NCBI RefSeq assembly: GCF_002925905.1
Contig: NZ_PRDB01000025.1
Location: 1-64,000 of the forward strand
DNA: 64,000 bases
Reading direction: 5' to 3'
Source of the DNA: Klebsiella michiganensis
GTDB taxonomy: Bacteria > Pseudomonadota > Gammaproteobacteria > Enterobacterales > Enterobacteriaceae
Below, one piece after another: positions 19,244 to 28,928 of the stretch. Position numbers and translations under genes: made by a program. Under the pieces are notes generated by a model, which saw nothing but the letters and a program-made list of their open reading frames with translations, had not been told where the DNA came from and searched no databases. Within the stretch, counting starts at the first letter, position 1; every line of letters starts with the position of its first letter.

Positions 19244-20197
19244 ATGACGTACAAAATTTTACTCCCGCAGGAAATCATGGCAGAAGGGAGAGAATATCTG
19301 GAAAGCCGCGGTTATCAACTGATTAACGGCTCAGGGATGGAAGAAGAAGATATCATTCGCGACATCGTCGATTGCGACGGTATTATCGTCCGCCTTTCAA
19401 AAATGTCCGACCGCGTATTTGAAGCAGCTAAAAAGCTGAAAGTCGTTGCGCGTCACGGTGCCGGTTACGATACGGTCGATCTGGCGTCGGCTAAACGTCA
19501 CGGCGTCGTCGTATTAAATGCGCCAATTGCTAACAGCATGTCCGTTGCCGAACTGGCCATATTTTATATGCTGCACTGCTCGCGTAATTTCAAGCTGGTA
19601 CAGGAAAAGATGCTTGAAGATTATTACTGGGCAAAACTGCGCACGCCAAAAGTGGAGCTGGATGGAAAAACGCTGGGTTTAATTGGCGTCGGGAATATCG
19701 GTTCACGCGTGGCAATCAAAGCGCTGCATGGCTTTAATATGAAAGTTATCGCCTATGACCCGTATAAAACCCAGCAGCAGATCCCCGAAGGCGTAGAGCT
19801 TACCAACGATTTTGACCGTATTTTCAAAGAGAGCGACTTCGTTTCTCTGCACTGTCCGACGACGGCGGAAACCACCGATTTTGTCGGAGAGAAACAGTTT
19901 TCCATGATGAAGCCTACCGCCTATTTCATTAATACCGCACGCGGAAAGCTGGTTGATGAAAAAGCGCTGTATCACGCCTTGAGCACCCACGCTATCGCCG
20001 GGGCGGGCGTGGATGTTTTAAAGAAAGAGCCGTTTGATGCCAACGACCCGATTTTCTCGCTAAGCAATATCGTGATTGCCCCGCATATTGGCGCCGCCAC
20101 CATTGAAGCGACCGACAGAGCCTCGCTCCATTCCGCGATTGGCATTGATGAAGTCTTATCCGGTAAGAAACCGTCCTGGCCGGTCCCGGGTTTTTAA
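19244..20197 (+). CDS. D-2-hydroxyacid dehydrogenase (SerA-like), catabolic operon gene 1
   Basis: This 317-residue NAD-dependent dehydrogenase interconverts a 2-hydroxyacid and its 2-oxoacid. The Rossmann motif is GLIGVGNIGSRV near residue 148. The catalytic triad is visible as Arg in FINTARGKL, Glu in LKKEPFD and His in IAPHIGAAT. It lacks the C-terminal ACT domain of biosynthetic SerA, so a catabolic role is more likely than serine synthesis. GGAG stands 9 bases before the ATG. The next gene begins 10 bp after its stop. The substrate cannot be read from the sequence. Confidence 0.85.
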   Translation: MTYKILLPQEIMAEGREYLESRGYQLINGSGMEEEDIIRDIVDCDGIIVRLSKMSDRVFEAAKKLKVVARHGAGYDTVDLASAKRHGVVVLNAPIANSMSVAELAIFYMLHCSRNFKLVQEKMLEDYYWAKLRTPKVELDGKTLGLIGVGNIGSRVAIKALHGFNMKVIAYDPYKTQQQIPEGVELTNDFDRIFKESDFVSLHCPTTAETTDFVGEKQFSMMKPTAYFINTARGKLVDEKALYHALSTHAIAGAGVDVLKKEPFDANDPIFSLSNIVIAPHIGAATIEATDRASLHSAIGIDEVLSGKKPSWPVPGF

Positions 20198-20207
20198 GGA
20201 GAAAAAA

Positions 20208-20906
20208 ATGACTATTGGTAACCGTATTTTTTTAAAGCGTCCGACCTGCAGCGTCGATCTTCTTAAAGAATTTGAACAGCTCCCGGCGGCGAATATTGCT
20301 GACACCATGAACCGTATTGCCGTTCTGGGTAACGGCATTAAACGTATCTCTTCGCCGAAAAAGCCGATTATGGCGGGGTTCGCCATCACCGTGAAAGTCC
20401 GCGCGGGCGATAACCTGATGCTGCACGCCGCGCTGGATATGGCGGGTGAGAACGATGTGATTGTGGTCTCCAACGAAGGCGACCGTTCGCGGGCATTAAT
20501 GGGCGAAATCATGGTGGCCTATGCCCACTGCATGAAAAAAATCGCCGGTATCGTGCTGGACGGGCCTATCCGCGATATCGATGCGCTGTCGGTTCTCGAT
20601 TTTCCGCTGTTCGCTACCGGCTCTAACCCGGCAGGCCCGTTTAAACAAGGTCCAGGGGAGGTGAACACGCCGATCGCCGTTGGCGGCGTCGCGGTTTGTC
20701 CGGGCGACCTGATCGTCGGCGATGCGGATGGAGTGATTGTTATTCCCCTCGGCGACGCAGAAGCCGTACTGAATAAAGCCAAAGAGTATGCAAAATTCGA
20801 TGCCAGCAAAGTAGAGGCCGCCAAAAACGGCACCGCGAATCGCCTTTGGGTCAAAAAATCACTGGATGAGACCGGCGTTGAGTTTATCGACGACATGTAT
20901 CGTTAA
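20208..20906 (+). CDS. RraA-like aldolase/decarboxylase, catabolic operon gene 2
   Basis: The 232-residue protein belongs to the RraA/HMG-CHA aldolase family, also annotated as dimethylmenaquinone methyltransferase-like. The family metal/oxyanion block GIVLDGPIRDIDAL and the terminal CPGDLIVGDADGVIVIP are present. Characterised members cleave 4-hydroxy-4-methyl-2-oxoglutarate-type acids or decarboxylate oxaloacetate, often releasing pyruvate. True RraA (RNase E inhibitor) has about 160 residues, so this longer form is taken as a metabolic enzyme. AAGGAG sits 6 bases before the ATG at 20208; an upstream in-frame ATG inside gene 1 is rejected. Confidence 0.8.
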   Translation: MTIGNRIFLKRPTCSVDLLKEFEQLPAANIADTMNRIAVLGNGIKRISSPKKPIMAGFAITVKVRAGDNLMLHAALDMAGENDVIVVSNEGDRSRALMGEIMVAYAHCMKKIAGIVLDGPIRDIDALSVLDFPLFATGSNPAGPFKQGPGEVNTPIAVGGVAVCPGDLIVGDADGVIVIPLGDAEAVLNKAKEYAKFDASKVEAAKNGTANRLWVKKSLDETGVEFIDDMYR

Positions 20907-20972
20907 TTTGATTAAATAATATCAGGCCGCGGTGCCCTGACGGGCCGTGGCTTTAAAGCAAAGGTAATAAAA

Positions 20973-22367
20973 ATGCTTTATTTAAAACTCTTGCCCATTA
21001 TCTTTTTCCCCGTTTTATTTTGGATAATACCGCACCCGGAAGGCGTCTCCGCACCGACCTGGCATATGGTTGGCATCTACCTGGCGATGCTGTGCGGGCT
21101 GGTTTTGCGCCCGTTTACCGATGCGGTCATTATGCTGATTATTCTCGGGTTTGCCTCTCTGGTTCTCGACCCCGCTCCCCTGTTTGCCGGTTTTGGCAGC
21201 CCTATGGTCTGGTTTATTATCAGCGCCTTTATTATTTGCAAAGCGTTTGTTATTACCGGACTGGGTAAACGTATCGCCTATCTTCTGCTAAAACGTTATG
21301 GAAAAAATACCCTCACCCTGGGTTATCTGATGATGGTGACGGATGCCGTACTGGCCCCGGCAACGGGTTCAAATATGTCCCGTTCGGGAGGCATTACCTA
21401 TCCCATCTTCAGGAACATCGCCGAAGCGCTGGGCTCGAAGCCCGACGACGGTAGCCGCAAAATCGGCGCCTATCTGACCATCCTGATGTACGTCGTCTCA
21501 ATGGGAACCTCCAGCCTGTTTCTGACGGGGATGGCGACCAACTCAATTACCGTCTCGCTGGCCAACGAGATCATGAAGGTGAATCTCGAATGGATGACCT
21601 GGTTTAAAGCCGCCGTGGTGCCAGCCGGACTGGTGCTGCTGCTCGCGCCGTGGATACTGTATAAAATCTACGCGCCGGAACTGAAAGTTATCGATAACGT
21701 CAATGAAATTGCCGAGAAGGGCCTGCGTGAGCTGGGTCCGGTAAAACGTGAAGAGAAGCTGCTGATCGTGTTCTTTGTCCTGGGCGTGCTCGGCTGGATG
21801 ACGGGTTCCATCACCGGCATCGCCTTTATTCCCGTCGGCCTGGCGTTCCTCGCCTGTCTGCTGCTTTTCGGCGTGCTGAGCTGGAATGACGTGGTGAGCG
21901 AAAAATCGGCCTGGCAGACCTTCGTCTGGTATGGCGCGTTTTATGGCTGTGCGGTTGCCCTATCAAAAGGCGGGTTCTACGTCTTTCTGGTGGACGTTAT
22001 CAAAAACTATCTCGACCTGTCGCATCTCAATGAAATCAGCGCGATTGCCGTGCTGGTCTTTATCAGCCTTGCCGTCCGCTATTTCTTTGTCTCGAACAGC
22101 GCGTTCGTCGTCTCTTTCTATCCGGTACTCTTTACCCTGGGAATGACGACCCAGGCGCACCCGATGTACGTGGCGCTTTCTCTGGCTTTCTCCGCAGGCT
22201 ATGGCGCACTGCTGACGCACTACGGCAACGGCGCGGGCGTATTTACGTTCTCCAGCGGCTACGTCCCGCAAAAAACGTTCTGGATGTTGGGCACCATCAT
22301 GGTGGTGGTCAACGTATTAATCTTCTTCCTGATCGGTATTCCTTACTGGAAGTTTATCGGCATTTAA
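20973..22367 (+). CDS. CitT/DASS-family anion transporter, catabolic operon gene 3
   Basis: This 464-residue membrane protein has about twelve hydrophobic segments. It carries the substrate-site signature APATGSNMSRSGGITYPI near residue 128, resembling the SNTARSGGI block of citrate/succinate and tartrate/succinate exchangers (CitT, TtdT). A second repeat-like site is MATNSITVSLA. The likely role is import of a di- or tricarboxylate or related anion, the operon's substrate. It starts 66 bp after gene 2; the gap has no visible promoter. The substrate is unknown. Confidence 0.85.
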   Translation: MLYLKLLPIIFFPVLFWIIPHPEGVSAPTWHMVGIYLAMLCGLVLRPFTDAVIMLIILGFASLVLDPAPLFAGFGSPMVWFIISAFIICKAFVITGLGKRIAYLLLKRYGKNTLTLGYLMMVTDAVLAPATGSNMSRSGGITYPIFRNIAEALGSKPDDGSRKIGAYLTILMYVVSMGTSSLFLTGMATNSITVSLANEIMKVNLEWMTWFKAAVVPAGLVLLLAPWILYKIYAPELKVIDNVNEIAEKGLRELGPVKREEKLLIVFFVLGVLGWMTGSITGIAFIPVGLAFLACLLLFGVLSWNDVVSEKSAWQTFVWYGAFYGCAVALSKGGFYVFLVDVIKNYLDLSHLNEISAIAVLVFISLAVRYFFVSNSAFVVSFYPVLFTLGMTTQAHPMYVALSLAFSAGYGALLTHYGNGAGVFTFSSGYVPQKTFWMLGTIMVVVNVLIFFLIGIPYWKFIGI

Positions 22368-22379
22368 CAGGAGCATAAA

Positions 22380-23543
22380 ATGAAACTGGATATTCTGATT
22401 AAAAACGGTCTGGTCGCCGATCTCGAAGGTCATGATTATATTAATCGTAATATTGGCGTTATCGGCAATCGCATCGTGGACTTAAATACCGTTGACGATT
22501 TGCAGGCCGAAACGGTGATTGATGCCGCGGGTTGTATCGTGCTGCCTGGCTTAATCGACTTCCATGGTCATGTTTTTCACGGCGGGACCGCCATCAGCGT
22601 CAACCCTGACATCGTATGCTTGCCCAACGGGGTCACCAGCATGGTCGATGCCGGCAGCAGCGGCTGGGTGAATTATCAGCTTTTTCGCAATAGCGTAATT
22701 CATCCTGCCATGGTGAAAATCAAAAGCTATTTGAACGTGGTCAACGTCGGGCTTTCCACCCTCGGGGGCGGGCCGACCGGGTATCTGGAAAATACCAATC
22801 CGGCGAATTACAACGAGGAGAAAATCGCCCAAACGCTGAATAGCAACAGAGACAATATTCTGGGATTGAAACTACGCTACAGCCAGGATATCGCCAAAGG
22901 GAAACAGTACGCCAGCGACCCTCTTCTCTCTACCGTCTCCCTGGCGCGTAAACTGGATACCACGATTTGCGTTCACGTCACGGACTCTCTTCTCTGCGCC
23001 GATGAACTGATCCGCTATTTTAATGCCGATGATATTTACGCCCACTGCTTCCACGGTACCGGTCACTCGATTCTCGATGAACAGGGCGAGGTCTATGCGG
23101 CAATAAAAGAGGCGCAGACCAGAGGGGTTATCTTCGACTGTTCAAACGGCGTGGCCCACTTTGATTTTCACGTTGCCAGAACCGCCATGGCGCAGGGATT
23201 TTATCCCGATATCATCAGCACCGATCTCACCCTGAGAAATAGCTTACGGACGGATAAGGTCTACAGTCTGCTCCACGTCATGTCGAAATATCTCAATATG
23301 GGAATGTCCTTCTTCGATATCGTTCGCGCGGTAACCGCCACGCCGGCCCGCTTAATGAAAATGCAGGGACAAATTGGTACCCTGGCGCCCGGCGCTTTTG
23401 CTGATATTTCCATTGTTAAGCTGCGAAAAGAGAACGTCATTTTTGAAGATACCCACGGGGTCAAACTCGAAGGTGACCGTTATATCGATAACTGCGCTAC
23501 CTTATGCAACGGTCAAATTGTCTACCGCCGCCTGCGTTTCTAA
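22380..23543 (+). CDS. Amidohydrolase/deacetylase, cog3964-like, catabolic operon gene 4
   Basis: The 387-residue metal-dependent hydrolase has an amidohydrolase TIM barrel. HxH is in LIDFHGHVFHGG (residues 58-69), the bridging lysine in GLKLRYS, metal histidines in CVHVTDS and YAHCFHG, and the catalytic aspartate in DIISTDLT. The block GVTSMVDAGSSG is typical of the cog3964 group, often misannotated as dihydroorotase. One characterised member of that group, as I recall, hydrolyses acetyl esters of (R)-2-hydroxyacids such as acetyl-mandelate. A matching role here would feed the gene 1 dehydrogenase. AGGAG lies 6-7 bases before the ATG. Confidence 0.8.
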   Translation: MKLDILIKNGLVADLEGHDYINRNIGVIGNRIVDLNTVDDLQAETVIDAAGCIVLPGLIDFHGHVFHGGTAISVNPDIVCLPNGVTSMVDAGSSGWVNYQLFRNSVIHPAMVKIKSYLNVVNVGLSTLGGGPTGYLENTNPANYNEEKIAQTLNSNRDNILGLKLRYSQDIAKGKQYASDPLLSTVSLARKLDTTICVHVTDSLLCADELIRYFNADDIYAHCFHGTGHSILDEQGEVYAAIKEAQTRGVIFDCSNGVAHFDFHVARTAMAQGFYPDIISTDLTLRNSLRTDKVYSLLHVMSKYLNMGMSFFDIVRAVTATPARLMKMQGQIGTLAPGAFADISIVKLRKENVIFEDTHGVKLEGDRYIDNCATLCNGQIVYRRLRF

Positions 23544-23556
23544 TCACTAATGACAT

Positions 23557-23588
23557 AGCCTTACGCATTTGCTATGCGTAAGGCTTTT
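23557..23588 (+). terminator. Rho-independent terminator of the catabolic operon
   Basis: A perfect 12-bp stem, AGCCTTACGCAT / ATGCGTAAGGCT, has a 5-nt loop and ends in TTTT. It stands 14 bp after the amidohydrolase stop and separates the operon from the regulator gene. Confidence 0.95.
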
Positions 23589-23685
23589 ATTCTTAATATC
23601 GTATTATATGACCACCCTCATTGATTCTCCCTGTGCTCGCCATATAATAAACATTGCAAACCCAGAACACCTGAGCGAACAATAT

Positions 23686-25569
23686 ATGAAGAATAATGAA
23701 ATTGTCATTTTTTCAGTTTCCAAAACAATAACCCAACGCATCATGAATGTTCTTATTGAGAGGAAGCTCGATGTTCCGGTATATGAATTTCGTTATTCTG
23801 ACGTTCTCGATAAAGCGAATGAGATGATCCAGTCCGGCGCTAAGATAATTATTAGCCGAGGCGGCACCGCCGCCCTCCTGCGTAACAATATTAGTATCCC
23901 GGTCATTGAGATCGCCCATGATTTTCACGGCGTTTATCGCATTTTACAACAGGCCAAAATCAAATCACAAAAAATCGCCGCGGTTGGTTTCCCCCAATTT
24001 TGTAATGCCTTACGTCATTATCAGAACATGACTAACGAAGAGTTTAAAATTTGCCAGGTATACAACCACAATGATATTGAAAACGTTATAAAAAATCTTT
24101 CAGAGAACGATTACCATACGGTCATCGGCGGCCTTACGGTTGCTGAAATGGCTAAAAAATATAACCTCAATGCTATTATGGGAGACACCGATAATATTTC
24201 GATTGAGCAGGCCATCAATGAAGCTTATAGCTTATTAAAATATCTCAACCGAGAAAATACCAAGCTCATCATGAGCCACGCCGCGCTGAATCAAGCACGT
24301 GAGGGCATCATGTGTATTGATCAGTTGGGTGAGATCATAAATATTAATGCTATCGGCCTGAGCTTATTCCAGTGTCATGTCGGAGATAAAATATTCAAAA
24401 AAGAGGCATTTAAAGATATTTACCCCAGTATTATTAACGAATTAGATATTAAAGAACAGGCCGTTGATATTAACGGCCAAACTATTTTTATTTCCATACG
24501 TCATTTTTCCAACCGCCAAACATCTTATAGCATTATTACAGGATTAAACCAGGAGAGTTCACTTTGGCAAAATAGTATCAGCAAAAAAAGTAAACTCCGC
24601 GGTTTTTCCACAACCTGGTCTTTCGACGACATTATTGGCCAGTCTCCGGCGATACGCGATGTAATAAAAAAAGCTAAACTGTGCGCCCGCCACGAACTTC
24701 CCATTCATATTTTGGGCGATACCGGCACAGGTAAAGAGCTTTTCGCTCAGAGTATTCATAACCATAGCGCCAGAAGCCACGGCCCTTTTATCGCGATTAA
24801 CTGCGCGGCCATTCCCGAGAGCATTCTGGAAAGTGAACTCTTTGGCTATGCCGACGGCGCATTTACCAGCGCGCGCAAGGGCGGAAAACCGGGGGTGTTT
24901 GAAATGGCGATGAACGGCACGGTGTTTATCGATGAAATCAGCGAAGCGCCGTTATCGGTACAGGTTAAGCTGCTGCGCGTGTTACAAGAGAAGCAATTCT
25001 CTCGTCTCGGCGGCGATACGCTGATCACCGCCGATTTTCGCCTGATCACCGCCAGCAATAAAGATCTGCGCCAGCTCGTCGCCAGCGGTGAGTTCAGGCA
25101 GGATCTGTACTATAGAATCAATATTCTTGAGTTGAGTCTACCGGCCTTACGCCAACGACCGGGCGATATCATGTTGTTGATTCAGCACCTGCTTTATCAG
25201 CAAGGTAAGCAAATCACATTTACCCCCGACGCGGTGGATTTTTTGCATCGCTATAGCTGGCCTGGCAACATTCGTGAACTTCAGGCGGTTATCTACCGGC
25301 TCATCGTCCTGCTGGACATCGATCGAGTGAGCAAAGACGTTTTGCTGCAGATCGGTCAAATTTCACCGGATGACGCCAACGAGAGCTCTCACTTCCCGGC
25401 CGCGGGCGTGGCATCAGATGAAACCGATTTATTAAAGAAACAAGAGAAACGGCTGATTAGCCATATCATAGAAAAAACCGACGGGGACAGAACCAAAGCG
25501 TCGGTGATGCTCGGCATCAGCCCCACGACCCTGTGGCGCAAATTAAAGCAGCACAATATCAGCGGATAA
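23686..25569 (+). CDS. PrpR-type sigma-54-dependent activator
   Basis: The 627-residue activator has an N-terminal PrpR_N-type sensor (residues 1-190; GAKIIISRGGTAALLR is typical). A PAS-like middle segment and an AAA+ sigma-54 domain follow, with Walker A GDTGTGKE near residue 343 and the sigma-54 contact loop GAFTSA near 390. A Fis-type helix-turn-helix (RTKASVMLGISPTTLWRKL) closes it. PrpR itself senses 2-methylcitrate. By position this one should respond to the operon's substrate and activate the -24/-12 promoter upstream. An ATG at 23569 would overlap the terminator; 23686 gives the family N-terminus. Codon use in the first third is AT-rich, hinting at acquisition. Confidence 0.87.
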   Translation: MKNNEIVIFSVSKTITQRIMNVLIERKLDVPVYEFRYSDVLDKANEMIQSGAKIIISRGGTAALLRNNISIPVIEIAHDFHGVYRILQQAKIKSQKIAAVGFPQFCNALRHYQNMTNEEFKICQVYNHNDIENVIKNLSENDYHTVIGGLTVAEMAKKYNLNAIMGDTDNISIEQAINEAYSLLKYLNRENTKLIMSHAALNQAREGIMCIDQLGEIININAIGLSLFQCHVGDKIFKKEAFKDIYPSIINELDIKEQAVDINGQTIFISIRHFSNRQTSYSIITGLNQESSLWQNSISKKSKLRGFSTTWSFDDIIGQSPAIRDVIKKAKLCARHELPIHILGDTGTGKELFAQSIHNHSARSHGPFIAINCAAIPESILESELFGYADGAFTSARKGGKPGVFEMAMNGTVFIDEISEAPLSVQVKLLRVLQEKQFSRLGGDTLITADFRLITASNKDLRQLVASGEFRQDLYYRINILELSLPALRQRPGDIMLLIQHLLYQQGKQITFTPDAVDFLHRYSWPGNIRELQAVIYRLIVLLDIDRVSKDVLLQIGQISPDDANESSHFPAAGVASDETDLLKKQEKRLISHIIEKTDGDRTKASVMLGISPTTLWRKLKQHNISG

Positions 25570-25603
25570 GGCGGAGCCGGGTCCGCTGATACAGAGCAGG
25601 CGG

Positions 25604-26800
25604 TTATTTCTGTTCCGCTAAAGCCTGCGCGCATGCCCAGGCTGACGCCCACGCCCACTGGAAGTTATAGCCTCCCAGCCAGCCGGTGACGTCCATCACT
25701 TCGCCGATAAAGTACAGACCGGGCACCTTGCGGGCCTCCATGGTGCGCGAAGAGAGTTCGTTGGTGTCGACACCGCCGAGGGTCACTTCCGCCGTGCGAT
25801 AGCCTTCGGTGCCATTCGGCTGGACGCGCCACGCGGTCAGCGTCTCAACCAGCGCCTGCTGCTCGCGAACGTTTAGCTGTTTCAGGGTGACGTCCGGCAG
25901 CTGCCCCAGCTGCTGCAGGCACTCAACCAGCCGCTTTGGCAGCTGTATTGCCAGGGTGTTCTTCAGGCTCTGATTGGGATGCGCCGCGCGCTGCTCGTTA
26001 AGGAAGTCATCAAGATGGCAATCCGGCAGCAGATTGATGCTGACGAACTCTCCCGGCTGCCAGTAGCTGGAAATTTGCAGTACCGCCGGCCCGGACAGCC
26101 CGCGGTGGGTAAAGAGCAGATTTTCCCGGAAGACGGTCCCGTTTTCCGCCGTGATGGTGGACGGCACCGACACCCCGGAAAGCACCTGCAGCTGTTCGAG
26201 CAGCGGCTTATGCAAGGTAAACGGCACCAGGCCCGCGCGGGTCGGCAGCACCTTCAGGCCAAACTGCTCGGCGAGCTTATAGCCAAACGGCGAGGCGCCC
26301 AGGCCGGGCATGGATAATCCGCCGGAGGCAACCACCAGCTTTTTCGCCGCCACCGTCTCGCCGTTAAGCTGTAGCGTATAGCCCTCATCATCCCGCTCTA
26401 CGCTGATAATTTCGCTACGCAGGCGAATGTGTACGCCGCCTTTTTCGCACTCGGCCAGCAGCAGGTTAACGATTTGCTCGGCGGAATCATCGCAGAAAAG
26501 CTGGCCCAGGGTTTTCTCATGCCAGGCGATACCGTGTTTGCTAACCAGATCGATAAAGTCCCACTGGGTGTAGCGCGCCAGCGCAGATTTGCAAAAATGC
26601 GGGTTTTGGCTGAGATATGCCGCGGGTTCGATATACATGTTAGTAAAGTTGCAGCGGCCACCGCCAGACATCAGGATCTTCCGCCCGGGCTTTTTGCCGT
26701 TATCGAGCAGCAGCACCCGACAGCCTGCCTGCCCCGCCTGCGCTGCACAAAACATTCCCGCCGCTCCGGCGCCGATTACGATGGCATCAAACCTTTCCAC
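25604..26800 (-). CDS. yhiN: YhiN, flavoprotein of the HI0933 family
   Basis: This 398-residue predicted FAD-binding oxidoreductase has the FAD dinucleotide motif AIVIGAGAAGMFCA at residues 6-19. RKILMSGGGRCNFTN is the family block, and GEVMDVTGWLGGYNFQWAW closes the protein. No enzymatic reaction is established. The start is GTG at 26800, giving the E. coli N-terminus MERFDA, with AGGA 9 bases upstream. It is convergent with the sigma-54 activator (34 bp gap) and divergent from pitA, as next to pitA in E. coli. Confidence 0.9.
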   Translation of the reverse strand: MERFDAIVIGAGAAGMFCAAQAGQAGCRVLLLDNGKKPGRKILMSGGGRCNFTNMYIEPAAYLSQNPHFCKSALARYTQWDFIDLVSKHGIAWHEKTLGQLFCDDSAEQIVNLLLAECEKGGVHIRLRSEIISVERDDEGYTLQLNGETVAAKKLVVASGGLSMPGLGASPFGYKLAEQFGLKVLPTRAGLVPFTLHKPLLEQLQVLSGVSVPSTITAENGTVFRENLLFTHRGLSGPAVLQISSYWQPGEFVSINLLPDCHLDDFLNEQRAAHPNQSLKNTLAIQLPKRLVECLQQLGQLPDVTLKQLNVREQQALVETLTAWRVQPNGTEGYRTAEVTLGGVDTNELSSRTMEARKVPGLYFIGEVMDVTGWLGGYNFQWAWASAWACAQALAEQK

Positions 26801-27029
26801 ACAACATTCCTCATATCCCGATTGTCGGGAATTGTAAATTTTTCATTCTGGTCGCACCAGACTGAAAAAAACAGATTTGCGTACCTCATTGAAAGATATA
26901 GGAATACTCCCAACAAGGTAAAACTTAAACAGGAAGAAAATCAAAAAAAGTCTATATTTCACTTTGCCCGCGCCGCGAAAGTCACTGATAATGCGCCGCG
27001 TTCATGTCCTCAAAATGGCGTAACGTCCT

Positions 27030-28526
27030 ATGGTACATTTATTTGCCGGTCTGGATTTACATACCGGATTACTGTTATTGCTTGCTCTGGCTTTCGTGCT
27101 TTTTTACGAAGCGATCAATGGTTTTCATGATACCGCAAACGCGGTTGCAACGGTGATTTACACTCGCGCAATGCGGTCGCAGCTTGCTGTGGCGATGGCG
27201 GCTCTTTTTAACTTCTTCGGCGTTCTGTTGGGCGGTCTCAGCGTAGCCTATGCCATCGTGCATATGTTGCCGACCGACCTGCTGCTTAACATGGGTTCAG
27301 CACATGGCCTCGCCATGGTCTTTTCCATGCTGCTGGCGGCAATTATCTGGAACCTCGGCACCTGGTATTTCGGCCTTCCGGCCTCCAGCTCGCACACCCT
27401 GATCGGCGCGATCATCGGTATTGGTTTAACCAATGCCCTGATGACCGGTACGTCGGTGGTGGACGCGCTGAACATCCCGAAAGTCATGGGTATTTTTGGC
27501 TCGCTGATCGTCTCGCCAATCGTTGGCCTGGTCGTGGCGGGCGGCCTGATTTTCATTCTGCGTCGCTACTGGAGCGGAACCAAAAAACGCGCCCGTATCC
27601 ACCTGACTCCAGCCGAGCGTGAAAAGAAAGACGGCAAGAAAAAGCCGCCGTTCTGGACGCGTATTGCGCTGATTTTGTCCGCCATTGGGGTCGCGTTCTC
27701 CCACGGCGCGAACGATGGTCAGAAAGGCATTGGCCTGGTGATGCTGGTGCTGATCGGCGTGGCTCCGGCTGGCTTCGTGGTCAATATGAACGCTTCCGGC
27801 TACGAAATCACCCGTACCCGCGATGCGGTCAACAACGTGGAAACCTTCTTCCAGCAGCGTCCTGAGCTGTTGAAAAAAGCGACCGGCGCCGAGCAGCTCA
27901 TCCCGTCTCCGGACGCAGGGGCTGCCGCAAACGGCGAGTTCCACTGCCACCCGGCAAACACCATCAACGCGCTTGACCGCGTGAAGACGATGCTGACCGG
28001 TACCGAAAGCTACGACACGCTCTCCGTGGAACAGCGTAGCCATCTGCGCCGTATTATGCTCTGCATCTCCGACACCACTGACAAAGTGGCTAAGCTGCCG
28101 GAAGTGAATGCTGACGATAAGCGTCTGCTGAAGAAGCTGAAAACCGATATGCTGAGCACCATCGAGTACGCGCCAATCTGGATTATTATGGCGGTTGCGC
28201 TGGCGCTGGGTATCGGCACCATGATCGGCTGGCGTCGCGTGGCGACCACCATCGGCGAGAAAATCGGTAAGAAAGGGATGACCTACGCACAAGGTATGTC
28301 AGCTCAGATGACCGCCGCCGTATCGATTGGTCTGGCGAGCTATACCGGTATGCCGGTTTCCACCACCCACGTGCTCTCCTCCTCGGTAGCGGGGACGATG
28401 CTCGTTGATGGCGGCGGTCTGCAGAAGAAAACCGTCACCAGCATCCTGATGGCCTGGGTACTGACCCTGCCCGCGGCGATTCTGCTGTCCGGCGCGCTGT
28501 ACTGGCTCTCGCTGCAGATTATCTAA
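27030..28526 (+). CDS. pitA: PitA, low-affinity inorganic phosphate transporter
   Basis: PitA imports metal-phosphate complexes (Mg, Ca, Zn) in symport with protons. The protein has 498 residues. The two PHO4-family repeats are visible, with signatures [14 protein letters not shown] near residue 30 and [16 protein letters not shown] near residue 226. A large cytoplasmic loop separates two helical halves. E. coli PitA has 499 residues and nearly the same sequence. A strong terminator lies 27 bp after the stop. Confidence 0.96.
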   Translation: MVHLFAGLDLHTGLLLLLALAFVLFYEAINGFHDTANAVATVIYTRAMRSQLAVAMAALFNFFGVLLGGLSVAYAIVHMLPTDLLLNMGSAHGLAMVFSMLLAAIIWNLGTWYFGLPASSSHTLIGAIIGIGLTNALMTGTSVVDALNIPKVMGIFGSLIVSPIVGLVVAGGLIFILRRYWSGTKKRARIHLTPAEREKKDGKKKPPFWTRIALILSAIGVAFSHGANDGQKGIGLVMLVLIGVAPAGFVVNMNASGYEITRTRDAVNNVETFFQQRPELLKKATGAEQLIPSPDAGAAANGEFHCHPANTINALDRVKTMLTGTESYDTLSVEQRSHLRRIMLCISDTTDKVAKLPEVNADDKRLLKKLKTDMLSTIEYAPIWIIMAVALALGIGTMIGWRRVATTIGEKIGKKGMTYAQGMSAQMTAAVSIGLASYTGMPVSTTHVLSSSVAGTMLVDGGGLQKKTVTSILMAWVLTLPAAILLSGALYWLSLQII

Positions 28527-28552
28527 GCGAATATCAGAAACAAGAAAGATAA

Positions 28553-28581
28553 ACGGGTCAGGAAACTGGCCCGTTTTTTTT
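28553..28581. terminator. Terminator between pitA and uspB
   Basis: ACGGGTCAG / CTGGCCCGT pair over nine positions with one G-U, a GAAA loop and eight T's. It ends pitA and may also serve convergent uspB. Confidence 0.9.
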
Positions 28582-28592
28582 GTATCGTGAAG

Positions 28593-28928
28593 CTAGTGCC
28601 AGATAGCCAGAGCAATCATGCTGACCACCACCAGGCCGCATAGCGCGCTGGTGAGAATAAACTGCCGACGAACCCGCTCGCAGCGGCGGATAAATTCATC
28701 GTCGTGGTGATCGCGGTAGCGCTGGGCGTAGATGTACCACACCAGGCGCACCTGTTTGCCGGGCTGCCCGTGCGACGTAAAAAAACCGCCGCCGTCGACA
28801 TATTGATAGAGCAAAGGGTCACAACCACGTAGCACAACAAGCAATGCACGCAGCGACGAGAAGTAGCGTGCCATATTCACTACACATACGATACACAGGG
28901 CCCAAAACAGCGCAACAGTGCTGATCAT
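28593..28928 (-). CDS. uspB: UspB, universal stress protein B
   Basis: This 111-residue inner-membrane protein has two hydrophobic helices, one at each end ([16 protein letters not shown] and [15 protein letters not shown]), around a basic cytoplasmic region. It is nearly identical to E. coli UspB, which is sigma-S controlled and needed for ethanol tolerance in stationary phase. Its mechanism is unknown. It is divergent from uspA. Confidence 0.95.
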   Translation of the reverse strand: MISTVALFWALCIVCVVNMARYFSSLRALLVVLRGCDPLLYQYVDGGGFFTSHGQPGKQVRLVWYIYAQRYRDHHDDEFIRRCERVRRQFILTSALCGLVVVSMIALAIWH

